A stretch of 64,000 nt of DNA, taken from Anagrus nilaparvatae. Taxonomy: Eukaryota; Arthropoda; Insecta; Hymenoptera; Mymaridae. Below are positions 42,604 through 54,176 of the stretch, in pieces; the stretch's first letter is position 1, and every line of letters begins with the position of its first letter. The DNA lies in assembly GCA_022575985.1 (NCBI GenBank), contig JAKSXM010000142.1:5644001-5708000 (forward strand), given 5' to 3'. The notes under the pieces were generated by a model. It saw nothing but the letters and a program-made list of their open reading frames with translations. It was not told where the DNA came from and searched no databases. The position numbers and the translations under genes are program-made.

Positions 42604-43023
42604 TATGTTAATTTTTAATTTAGCAACCTCAAAAATTCTTGGGTGTAAATTTTAAATAAAAAATAATAATTAATTTTCAAATAATAAGCTTTTTTAGAAA
42701 ATTGGCACTTTTTGTATACGTGTAATAAACGTAAACTGGTCGTTTTTGGAAGTCAAATACACACTTTTGTAAAAAAAATAGAAAAAAAAATAAAAAAACA
42801 AAAATTTTGACTATTACAATGGTCCTGTTTGAGGTACCAAAATTGTTAAAAGTCATCAGTGTAAATAATAATTTATTAACAATAATAATAACTAAACCTT
42901 TAAGTGAGCTGTTATTAATTTATTTATTGTGGAATTCATACATATATTTATTGTATCTTATTTTATAAAAATTAATAGTTTGCTAAAAAATAGAAAAGTA
43001 AATGAAAATTAAAGAAAACAAAC

Positions 43024-43285
43024 CTTTATTAACTTCCTCGTGTTTAAAATACATAAGCTTAACATTGACTTGTTTTTCTTCATTATTTAAAATTAAATTA
43101 TTACCGATGGACATTAATTTTTCATCGTTTATAATTTTTTTTCTTTCCGATTCGTAATAATTATATAAATAAAAATGTTTATTATCAAATGTAAACAGTA
43201 CAATAAACCATAATATCAATGAAAATAAAACTGTTAAACTAATTACTGTTGTTAAAAAATACTTATTACAAACTTTTTTGCACAT
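43024..43285 (-). CDS. Second ADGF-type first exon with membrane-anchor N-terminus
   Basis: Encodes 87 residues plus one base. After MCKKVCNKYF comes a ~24-residue hydrophobic segment (VISLTVLFSLILWFIVLF) with no clear cleavage site, then YYESERKKIINDEKLMSIGN, homologous to YYNLRAKLINDEEHLRFGN of the ADGF exon at 40510-40717. It ends in donor AAAG|GTTTGT in phase 1, exactly the phase accepted by ADGF exon 2 at 40431. No further ADGF exons lie between the two first exons. It is either an alternative first exon giving a membrane-anchored isoform or the remnant of a lost tandem copy. Confidence 0.7.
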
Positions 43286-43295
43286 CGTCTTTGCC

Positions 43296-43340
43296 ACTGA
43301 CTTACTGTTTAGTTAAAATTTATGAATAAATTATTATATA
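43296..43340 (-). promoter_or_regulatory. Putative promoter of the second ADGF first exon
   Basis: Minus-strand TATATAATAA (43340-43331) and TCAGT (43300-43296), with ACAGT at 43308-43304 as an alternative initiator. TATA-to-TCAGT spacing is 42 bases, the same as for the other ADGF first exon. The 5' UTR would be only 13-21 bases. Confidence 0.45.
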
Positions 43341-43606
43341 CTCATTTATCTTTGTATTTCTATTCATAGTTTTCTTATTTATTTATGAAAACCTTGATAA
43401 TCCTTGAAGTAATGTTTATATTTCACACACTTCTGATAAGAAATATTTATAGATGAGCGACTTTGAGTTAAACTCAAACCAAGAAGCTTCAAATAATTTT
43501 TTTCGAGTTTGTTTAAATAAAAAATAGCATCTCTATATAAGGTTCAAACTACCATACCAATTTTTCAAAAAATTTTAGTTAATTTTTCTATTTCATTTTT
43601 TAAAAA

Positions 43607-46540
43607 TAGTATAGGTCTGGAGCATGGTTTTATTTGCGATTTTTTTTAAAGCATGTCCATGGAATTTTTCGACGATAATTTAAGTTTTTGGGGTCGCTGA
43701 TTCCAAATCCGAAGTCCGTTTTGACCTAACGTGGTCCAATTTTGCGTAATTGCCCATTTTAGGTCATTTTTAACGTTTTTTTACCATTTTTTGTTAAAAT
43801 TTTTAATATATTACCATTTTTCTCACACTACACTAATGTTTTTTGGGACTCTATACCTAATTATCATATCTACTCATATAAAAAAATGGTAGCCCATAAT
43901 AGGGATTCTTAGGCTATTTTTCACGCTTTTTGGGCTAATTTTAGCTATTTTTATGAAATAATACCAATTTTTATTTACAGCTTCTGGTTTTTGAGTATTT
44001 TAAGGTAGTTAAATACGAATATTAATTTTAAATTATCTAAAAACGGTGCAGTAGCCCATAATAGGCACTTATAGGTTGTTTTTAAAGTTTTTGGGGCAAT
44101 TTAAGCTATTTTTATGAACTAATATCAATTTTTTTCTACAGCTTGTGGTTTTCGGGTAACTAAATGCAAATAACACATCTTTTTTTAACAAATAATGTCC
44201 AGTGGCCTATAATAGGGGATTCAGAACCAGAAGCTGTAGATAAAAGTTGGTATTATTTCATAAAAATAGCTAAAATTAGCTCAAAAAGCATGAAAAATAG
44301 CCTAAAAATCCCTATTATGGGCTACCATTTTTTTTGTATAAGTAGATATAATAATTAGGTATAGAGACTCAAAAAACGTTAGTGTAGTGTGAGAAAAATG
44401 GTATAATATATTAAAAATTTTAACAAAAAATGTCAAAAAAAACGTTAAAAATGAATGTCATTGAAGTCTGGAACGTTCATGGAAAAACTCCCAACCTAAA
44501 AATGAAAAAAAAAATTATTTTCAAAAGAGGAAAATTCCTAAGTGGATTTTTGCTTAAAATTTCAGCAGTGAATGATTCCTTGTTGCAAAAGCTACAAAAT
44601 ACAAAAAAAAATATCTTTTTTGAATCCCGGCAAACGGTAATAAATGTAAAAATAAAATTTTCAAGAATTCTTTGAATTTCGTTTTCTCTTACATTAGAAT
44701 TAATATGCAAAAAAATCATTTGCGATAGTTTTCTCTTTCAAATTTAGAATAATTTGATCACAATTTTTTATGATTTTAAGTCCGGCAAAGATATTCTAAG
44801 TCTAAAAATAAAAAATTTGGATAGGTTAGAATCATTTTTTTTTAATTTTTCTTTATAATAAGTAGGGATTTTGTAAAAAAAACTCTTATCCACATAAGTA
44901 TTTTTAATAAATACTTCGTTCTACCAAGTTGTACGGATGCACAAGCCTGGAATGCGTTTTTATTACAACTTAATTGATGTGCTAGAAGCGCACAGTGGTA
45001 CCAATAAGTAACTAGAAGTCAAAGGACCCCGCACAAAAGGATAGGAAATGGAGTTACGGTCGAATTGGCTGAATTTTTGATATGTTGTAGGTTTCATCAT
45101 TCTGAACAAAAGTCTCAATGGGCACAAAGCTCAAAAGTAAAATAAAATATGACAAAATAAGCAAATTATTTTTTATAACAATAATCCTTAGCCTTAATTA
45201 ATTTAAGTACGATCCATAATTAAAAAATTTATAATTCTAATGCATAAAGGATAAAAAACCTGTGCGTAGGGTTATGGAGGATGTCGTCACTTACTCACAA
45301 ACTTAAAATTTTAAAGAGATGTTTAAATATTTTACAGTAATACTACTTAAGAAATAGTATTATTTGCCTTGGTTTTATATGGTTTGGTTCAAAATTTTTT
45401 GAAAGCAGCCATGGTCTACTACATAACCATTTATAGGTTATGCAGATATTTTTTTTAAATAAACAAATAAAAAGAAGAGATAATAAGACTCCAATATAAA
45501 TTTTTATTATTTTTTATTAATTTTCTCTTTTAAATGATTACTGTTTCGTAATAAAAAATAAATTTTTCAGTTTACACGAGTTTATATTTTTCTTATACGT
45601 TGAAAAAAAAATTTACAAAATATTTATCTATTTAATTTTATTATTTTAAGATTTACTCCACTTCTGGTATAACAACATAATTTTGAAAATTAATTTTTTC
45701 TTTTTATATTATAGAAGTATAGAATATGGTGTATACTTTATTGTTGTTTATTTTCTTTTTAACTGATATTGCAAAAATTTTCATATTTTCTCCATTTCAA
45801 ATTTGACTTCTAGTTACTTACTTGTTACCACTGTGCGCTTCTAGCACATCAATTATGTTGTAATAAAATCGCATTCCAGCCTTGTGCATCTGTATAACTT
45901 GGTAGAATGAAGTATTTATTAAAAATACTTATGTAGATAAGAGTTTTTTTTTACAAAATCCCTACTTATTATAAAGAAAAATTAAAAAAAAATGATTCTA
46001 ACCTATCCAAATTTTTTATTTTTAGACTTAGAATATCTTTGCCGGACTTATAAAATCATAAAAAATTGTGACCAAATTATTCTAAATTTGAAAGAGAAAA
46101 CTATCGCAAATGATTTTTTTGCATATTAATTCTAATGTAAGAGAAAACGAAATTCAAAGAATTCTTGAAAATTTTATTTTTACATTTATTACCGTTTGCC
46201 GGGATTCAAAAAAGATATTTTTTTTTGTATTTTGTAGCTTTTGCAACACGGAATCACTTACTGCTGAAATTTTAAGCGAAAATCCACTTAGGAATTTTCC
46301 TCTTTTTAAAATAATTTTTTTTTTCATTTTTAGGTTGGGAATTTTTCCATGAACGTTCCAGACTTCAATGACATAAAAATGACCTAAAATGGGCAAAAAC
46401 CCAATTTGGACCATTTTAGGTCAAAACGGACTTCGGATTTCGAATTAGCGACTCTAAAAACTAAAATTACCGTCGAAAAATTCCATGGACATAATTTTAA
46501 AATGAAATCGCAAATAAAACCATGCTGCAGGCCTATACTA
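43607..46540. mobile_element. ~2.9-kb foldback element with ~735-bp arms
   Basis: The ends TAGTATAGGTCTGGAGCATGG-like (43607) and CCATGCTGCAGGCCTATACTA-like (46540) are inverted. The left arm is 43607-43763 plus 44455-about 45020; the right arm is about 45806-46540. Arms are highly similar: frames read through matching parts give 80-residue strings differing at only a few positions. The ~785-bp centre (45021-45805) is AT-rich and has no transposase. The left arm is split by a second foldback at 43764-44454. Confidence 0.88.
43764..44454. mobile_element. 691-bp foldback nested in the left arm of the larger foldback
   Basis: Ends TCATTTTTAACG and CGTTAAAAATGA. Arms match through TTGTTAAAATTTTTAATAT, CTCACACTACACTAA and TAGCCCATAATAGGG. 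Inside each arm a ~165-bp segment with TAGCCCATAATAGG, CTATTTTTATGAA and TACAGCTT(C/G)TGG repeats in direct orientation. The right arm of the host element runs uninterrupted across this site (AGGTCATTTTTATGTCATTG), which proves insertion. Confidence 0.85.
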
Positions 46541-46739
46541 AAAATAATTTCTAAGGATATTGAGATTTTTCGCTGAAAAAAAACTTGTAATGAAATTTTA
46601 ACTCTGAAAAAAACTAAAAAACCGAAAAAATCAGTTTTTGCTGAGAACCAAATTTAAAATAAAAAAATGTTTAAGATTTTAAGTTGCAAAATATGAGGCG
46701 TATTCGCTAAATCGAATTTATCGAGAAATATGGAAATCA

Positions 46740-47140
46740 AATAGAACTTTTCCTGCACAATGGTCAGAAAGCACGTATTTTCCGGTCGCTGTGCATCCGG
46801 CAAAGACGTGTTTTCTAAACATTTTTTAAACAAGGGACAAAATCCTTGTTTTGACTTGCAAAAATTGTACCTTGCAACCAGTTGTAGGCAGCATGCAATA
46901 GTCAAAACCCATGTTTTGTCCCGTAATTTAAAAAATAATTTTGCATATAATGGGCAAAAAAGACGTCTCCTTAGTGTAGAAAATGGGTTTTTTGCCCTAT
47001 ATACATAAAATCGTATAAATACGACACTCAGCCATAAAAAAGAATGACCCAAATCGCAGTTTAATACCATCCTCGGCTTTGCCTAAGAAGGTAATTTACA
47101 AGCGATTTGGACCATTTTTTATTTTTCTGACCATCTTCGA
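46740..47140. repeat. Unclassified moderately GC-richer segment, possible repeat
   Basis: Bounded by ATGGTCAGAAA (about 46760) and its complement TTTCTGACCAT (about 47126). Frames on both strands (82 codons +, 138 codons -) occur but neither resembles a protein family. Likely a repeat fragment. Confidence 0.35.
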
Positions 47141-48037
47141 GAACCACATCATTGTCACGTGATCAGACCGAAAAACTGGTCAAGCTTTCGTATTTTTTTT
47201 GGCATTTTAAAAGTTTCATTATTATTGACATTTTTCATAACAAAAAAATTTACAATTAAATTATACAAGATTTTAAAAATTATAAAAAGTTTTATAAGTA
47301 TTTTATTTTTATTTTATATACATATTTTTTCTATAAATAATTTATCGATCTAATATATAATAATAAAATTGAAAACTTTTAATTTATAATAATTATGATA
47401 ATTATTATTATAATTAATATGTCATGTATATATGTACAGACTATAGACTGTATAACTGCGATACTTTATTGATGAAAATTAAAAAAAAATGCCATTTCAC
47501 TTAAAATCGACTATTTTTAAATATAGTTTTTATTTATCAATGAGTTGATGTACACCCCTGATTGCAATAGTAAATGTTGAAGAAATATGCCGTATATACA
47601 TATATGGTCAAGGCCATATACCAATATATCAAGGGCGCAGTAAAAATACTTACTCCGAGTGACATCTATAGGGTTTTATTTACTAAAAATTTCAATAACA
47701 TGAATAGTTTATTAAGCAAATTGTACCTATTATAATCATTATACAATTGATTTGGTTTTTTTGAATAAGTAACTAGGTATCAACTGCATTATAGGCCTAC
47801 AGTTAATATTTGATAAACAATTAAAAAATCTTTGCATTTAAATTTAATTCTTATTTATCTTGAATATTTAAAATTGAGTATTCAATGAAGAGTACCTATA
47901 AGTGAAAATAATTTAATTATAAACTAACTAAGCTAATAAATATGTAAAACTATTAAATAAATTAATCTCTTTTTTACATTTATGTGATATGATAAATTGA
48001 TCAAAAAATTCAAACTTGAATCTGTTTACATTTAATA
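47141..48037. other. AT-rich intergenic DNA upstream of PDCL
   Basis: Nothing recognisable beyond AT-rich sequence and short palindromes (for example AATTATGATAATTATTATTAT near 47388). Confidence 0.5.
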
Positions 48038-48996
48038 ATGGCAACTCTTGAAGATAAGATTTTGGGTGAAAAGTCTCAATATTATTGTAGTTCTAGTGAA
48101 GACGAAGCAGATGATGACTCTAATGGTTCAGATAAACTGGATGAAGCTTGTGCATCAAAAGATTGTTATGAGGATGAGTCAAAAAATTTTTCCGAATGGG
48201 ATGGGACCTCTAGTAATACAGGACCAAAAGGAGTAATTAAAGTATGTTTTTACAGTATATTTATTTTTATTGCTATTTAAATTATTTATTTATTCAATTT
48301 ATTAATAGGACTGGCAAAGGTTCAAGCAACTTGAAACAGAAAAAAGAATAGAGAATGAAAAAGAAAGGCTAGAACTAGCAAAAAAGCTAAGCCTAACATG
48401 CAGCAGTACTTTGGATGATGAGAAACAGAAAATGCTCGAAGATGACCCAGATTTGGCTGATTTAATGTCTGATGAATTTTTCCTTGCTTATCAAAAAGAA
48501 AGAATGTTGGAAATGATTTCAAAGGCTGAAAAACTCCGTTTTGGCTCTGTTATTAATTTAGAAAATGCTGAAGAGTTTTTAAAAGCTATTGATGGGGAAG
48601 AAAAATCTGTAACTATAATTATTCATATTTATCAAAAAGATATTTCTGGTTGTGAAGCTATGAATGGCTGTTTTGTAACATTAGCCAAAGAATATCCTTT
48701 TGTCAAATTCTGTAAAATATTAGGTAATTGATTATAAATTTCTTTTTATTTATCTTGTTTAATGTAAATAAATTTTTTTAGCATCTGATGTTGGAGTTAG
48801 TAAACATTTTAAAAAAGAAGGTACACCTGCATTATTAGCATATAAAAATGGACAAATTATTGGTAATTTTATAAATGTCAGTAATAATCTTGGCGATGAT
48901 TTTTATGCTTCGGATGTTGAAACATTTTTAATAGAACATGGACTTTTGAATGATAAAAATAGTGTTCCTGATATTATTAAAGGGGAAAAAAATTAA
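48038..48996 (+). CDS. PDCL: Phosducin-like protein (PDCL)
   Basis: Cytosolic co-chaperone of the CCT chaperonin that assists folding and assembly of G-protein beta-gamma dimers. Three exons: 48038-48241, 48309-48723, 48782-48996; 277 residues. Begins MATLEDKILGEKSQYYCSS followed by an acidic EDEADDD stretch, characteristic of PDCL. Then the Gbeta-binding motif region TGPKGVIKDWQRFKQLE, a coiled-coil-rich helical part, and the thioredoxin-like domain from about residue 125 (FGSVINLENAEEFLKAID, VTIIIHIYQKDISGCEAMN, FVKFCKI, TPALLAYKNGQIIGNF). The end EHGLL is typical. As usual in the family, the thioredoxin CxxC is absent. Confidence 0.94.
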
Positions 48997-49641
48997 TAAT
49001 GTGTGTGTAAGCCATATAGTTATCTTTTTTTTCAAATTTTAAGACTCAAAAGACTGTTTTTTCTCAAAATAAATTTAAATATTCTTACATTTATTATGAA
49101 TTAAATTTTTCAAAAGTATTTTAATTTAAATCAACTATGTATTCTTGAAATATTTTTATACCAAAAAATACTAATTTTTCTGTATGTAAAAGATAGTATT
49201 CTTAGTATTTAGTATACCTACTATTTTTGTAAATATGTCTGAAATTATTTTTTTTTTCTCATGTTTATTGCATCATTGTAATAATAAGTATTAAATTGAA
49301 ACATTATAATATTTATGATACCTATAAGTATAATAAAATTTAATTAAAAAAATTTATTCTTGCTGTTTTATTTTTATTTACTGTGTTCCAAAACTGGACG
49401 TAATATTACCAAGAGCGATACACCCTGTATCTGTTTTGATATGCGATTGCGATCAGTATTGCGACTTTAATATAAAAACAAAAACTAAAAAACAATACCT
49501 GACAATATGAGTAATTTAAAAAAATATATAATAAAGAGCTGACATATATGTAGACAGTATAAGTTAAGGAACTCATTGTTTAGTTTAGTTTTATCAAAAG
49601 TTTATTTTTTAAATGTGCAATATATTTTTTGGTAAAAAACA

Positions 49642-51452
49642 ATGAAACTTTTGATATTCCTGATTCTTGCATTTTTTCATACCTCTTTAGGTATTGATAA
49701 GTATGAACCAGAAGCTGTTCATATATCTTTTGGAGGTAAGAATTTTTTATTCTAGCAAATCTATTATTATATAACAAATTATTAATAATTTATTCAGATG
49801 ATGTACATGATATTGTTATAACATGGAGCACAAAACAGAAAACACAAGAATCAATTGTTGAATATGGAATTGGAGGATTTATTTTAACTGCTTATGGTAA
49901 TTCAACTTTGTTTATTGATGGTGGATCAAAACAAAGAAAACAATACATTCATAGAGTCTGGTTAAAAGGCTTAACTCCAAGTAGCAAGTATGTTTATCAT
50001 TGCGGTAGTCACTTGGGTTGGTCTGATGTATTTTACTTTAGAACTGCTCCAAGTAAATCAGAAATTTGGTCACCAAGTATTGTCATATTTGGTGACATGG
50101 GAAATAAAAATGCTCAAAGTTTATCCAGGCTTCAAGAAGAAACGCAAAGAGGTTATTATGATGCAGCCATTCATGTAGGTGATTTTGCTTACGATATGGA
50201 TACAGATAATGGCGAAGTTGGAGATGAATTTATGAATCAGATTGAAAAAGTAGCAGCATATGTACCTTACATGACATGTCCAGGAAATCATGAAGAAAAA
50301 TATAATTTTAGCAACTATAGGTAATTTATTGATGTAGAAATTTATATTTTTATTTTATAGTATGCATAATGTTTTAGAGCTCGTTTTACTATGCCTGGAG
50401 ACTCTGAAGGATTATGGTATAGTTTTAATATAGGACCAGTACATTTTATTGCTATCGAAACTGAAGCCTACTATTTTTTGAACTATGGGATAAAACAAAT
50501 TGTTAAACAATATGAATGGTTGGATAAAGATCTTGAAGAAGCAAATAAAGCCGAAAATCGGTAAGTATTATTTATAGTAGAACATATTTTACCAATGAAA
50601 GTTAACAAAAGAATTTTTATTAAAAAATTAAGACTGTTTTTTTGTTTAATTATTTAATTTAAGATCATGCTATTTAATGCATAAATGAAGTTATTATATA
50701 AGTTTGTTTAATTTTGTCTCAAAGTTATTTTGATGCATTTTCGCGTACGTAATGGTTATAATGTATTAAAAAATTTTTTTTTTTAAATCATACATATAAA
50801 AATATTTATATCTTTCTTTAATTTGTAAAACAAGGCCGTTTTCCATGGAAAATTTAAAATTTGAAAAGTTTTTTATGTTTAGTATACCTGTAAATAATTT
50901 TATAATTATTATATAATTTTATAATTTTATAATTATTAACATTTCAGAGCCAAACAACCATGGATCGTTGTATTTGGTCATAGACCAATGTATTGTAGTA
51001 ATGCCAATAGTGATGATTGTACGAACCACGAGTCTCTAATACGAGTTGGTTTACCTTTCTTCAATTGGTTTGGTTTAGAAGCTTTATTTTTAAAGCATAA
51101 AGTTGACCTTGAAATATGGGCGCACGAACATAGTTATGAAAGGCTTTGGCCAATTTATAATTTTAAAGTTTACAACGGTAGCTACAATGAACCTTATAGA
51201 AATTATAAAGCTCCAGTTCATATAATAACTGGATCAGCTGGATGCCAAGAAGGAAAAGAAAAATTTATTCCCCGTAAGCCGGAATGGTCAGCGTTTCGTA
51301 GTTCCGATTATGGATTTACAAGAATGAAAGCTTTTAATAATTCCCATCTTTATTTTGAACAAGTATCAGATGATAAACAAGGAGCTATTATAGATTCATT
51401 TTGGCTCATTAAATCTATGACAGTTCCAAATTACTCAGAAATATTGAGTTGA
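49642..51452 (+). CDS. ACP7: Acid phosphatase type 7 (purple acid phosphatase), secreted or lysosomal
   Basis: Metallophosphoesterase hydrolysing phosphate monoesters at acid pH. Four exons: 49642-49735, 49798-50320, 50378-50560, 50948-51452; 434 residues (human ACP7 is 438). Signal peptide [17 protein letters not shown], then an N-terminal fibronectin-like domain ([24 protein letters not shown]). The catalytic domain carries all five metal-site motifs: [26 protein letters not shown] and [11 protein letters not shown]. The C-terminal metallophos_C part has [10 protein letters not shown] and YGFTRM. Several NxS/T sequons fit secretion. Poly(A) signal AATAAA at 51484-51489. For exon 3 the acceptor at 50377 was chosen because it keeps the frame (RARFTMPGD). 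Confidence 0.95.
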
Positions 51453-51489
51453 TTTAAATTATTTTCTGTACTACTATTCAGATAATAAA

Positions 51490-54176
51490 GTTGTATTTGT
51501 GATATTAACATAAATTTATTTTTAAGAAAAATAATTAAATTGTGTTTGAGTTTATTTATTTATAACTTTAAAAATTAAAAACACCATCTTAAAAGTGCTA
51601 TGAACAATTTTCCAATGATTTTTCTGCCCCATATTTTTTAATTTTGCAATTCCAACTAATTGATATATAATTTCAGAATCATTTGAAATAAAATAACAGA
51701 TTTTCTTGAAATAATAATAAAGCAATATGATATATTGTTTAAATTTAATTTTTATTATATTCATTATAGATAAAGTATTTATTTATTTACATTAAATTTA
51801 TTTAATCTTTATGATTTTTTTACATAGATTACAATTTTTCAGGATACCTTTCACAACCATAACAGATCTAATAATTTTTAATACAACATATTTTAATTAT
51901 TTTGCACCAAAATTTTAAATTTTAAATAAAATTAAAAGTATTCCTGAATTATACTACAATTATAAAATATATTTACAATTAAATTAAGTTTTATCACTTA
52001 AATTTATAAGTATAGTTTCATATATACAATTTTGCCTCAATTAAAAGCACCAAAACTAAATAAAATATAAGATATACTTGCTGAGCTTTCATTGAACAGA
52101 TTTTTATAATTTTTTCTAACAATGAAAGACCTGTATAAAAAATAAGAATCCCAAAATCAAACAAAAAAAAATTTTTAATTTTTAATGGAAGATATTAAAG
52201 AACTTATTGTTCACCAAAAATTATCAAAATCTGTTCAATACAATAAAAACTTAGTAAGTATCTACCTGCTTAATAAAATATTAAATTTTTTAAAAATATT
52301 TTTTATATTGGACCGGATTAACTTTATACAATGATATCTATTATAAATAGTATATCTCCATTATTTTATCAGTAGTTTTTTTACTAATAAATAGAGAAAA
52401 ACTACTACTTTAAATATTTTTTCAATTATAAGTTTAGAAAGTAATTAATTAATTACGGTCTAATCTTAAAAATTTTTGTTTTTATGTAATAAATACATAA
52501 ATATTACAGACTATAACAAGAATATTGTATAAAAAATATGTATATTTTGTTCTAAAAATAACTTAAAAAATACAAATTAAAAATTAATTAACTTATGCGT
52601 TAAAGCAAATGAAATTGACCCTGTTTACTAAATCAATCTTTCAAAACTGATTCATGTTGCTTGCATTTTCAATATATTGATAATAGATTCTGAAATGTTT
52701 AGCGTTGCGGGACTCAAACTGTTCAAACTCAACTAAAATTGATATGCATACGCTTGCAAGCTATACATCCAAAGTTTAGGTCACAATTAAAATTTCCCCT
52801 GATAGAACAAAATCCAAAAGAACAAAAAAAGCAGACGCCATTCAAACTTTAAAGTGGGCTTAAACAATTTAAAATAATTAAAATATTTAAACTTGTTAAA
52901 TAATAGGTATACAAATTATATCGCATGACTAATATAAAAATCTGAGCATATTAATTAAAATATGATTCAATAAATACTGAATACAATTATATTAACCATT
53001 ATACATTTTATTTTTAACTATTATGTATGAATAATTTAAGTTAAGTTGTAAACCATTGACAGTTAAAAAATTACTACTTTTTATTAATAGGCTTATACAA
53101 ATAACAAATTCTCTTGAATGACTATTCACTTTGGCTGTAGTATAATTGTGAGTACAATGAAATTGACGTTTTATTTATTTAATATACTTACTTTTAGAAA
53201 ATTTTATTACTCAACTGTAAATATATTTTAGTAATATATTAAATATATTCATATTTGAAAAAATAAATTTTTTTTTAATTTACTTTTCAGAATCTTAATA
53301 TTTTATATATTAGAGTAGTATTTCATTTACATTCAAGGCCCCTTTAAAATAGATAGTCCATCTGTCTTAAGCAGAGTCAATTTCACTTATTTTACCTTTT
53401 ATTATGAACACAATTATATATGAAATTTTTACTACAATAATTAGCATATATTTTTAAAATAAAATATTATAGTAGTATTTCATTTTTTCTGTTTCTAAAT
53501 TGGTTATTATAGCATTAAAAAGAAATACATCTACGTATTAGCGAGGTTTTAATAAATTTCTAATAAATAATAATAAATTATAGTTTAAGAAAAAAAATTT
53601 TTTAAATCAATTTGTAGGAACTAATGTTAATTCTGTTTCTTTCAATTATAATTGCAAAAAATAAAATAAATTTGGATAATCAAAGAAAAGCTTTACAAAA
53701 AATTATATTGTGCTTTTATATATATATAATTATATATTAACTAGTGACAAACAAAAAATAAAATTATGGCACCGATAAAAAAAAAAAAAAGTTTTTAAAA
53801 AAAAGTAGTATTGCACCTTGTTGTTAAATTAAAAGATAATTCTAATTTATACTTAATTTATAAAAATATATTTTTAACATTATTTAAAATTATGTATAAA
53901 TATTATGCTGACAAAAAAAGTATTAATATATTAATTTAAAATTGCTAATGTTATAAAAGGAACATTTACAAAAAAATTAATTTACAGCTAATTTTATTAG
54001 CCATAAATTTAATTTATAAATTTAACTAAAAGTTTAATTTTTAAAAATATAAATTTAATAAGTAGATTTTAAAGCACAGTCTTTTGTCATGGAATGTTAA
54101 AATTCGGTCTAATAAACAAATTAAAATATAGTCATACCAAATATATCTAAACATAGTTGTTTAGATAAATATTGTC
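51490..54176. other. AT-rich intergenic DNA between converging ACP7 and MEGF8
   Basis: About 2.7 kb, no gene signal; presumably includes the MEGF8 3' UTR. Short A/T-rich runs and degenerate ATTATTAT repeats only. Confidence 0.6.

Noticed and set aside
44430..44719. Overlapping 80-codon frames on both strands, mirrored at 46110-46414
   Set aside because: They are the two arms of one foldback element; the apparent conservation is arm identity, not protein selection.
46654..47070. 138-codon minus-strand frame with several Cys and Arg
   Set aside because: No family motif, no promoter or splice context, overlaps a plus-strand frame; noted only as a possible repeat.
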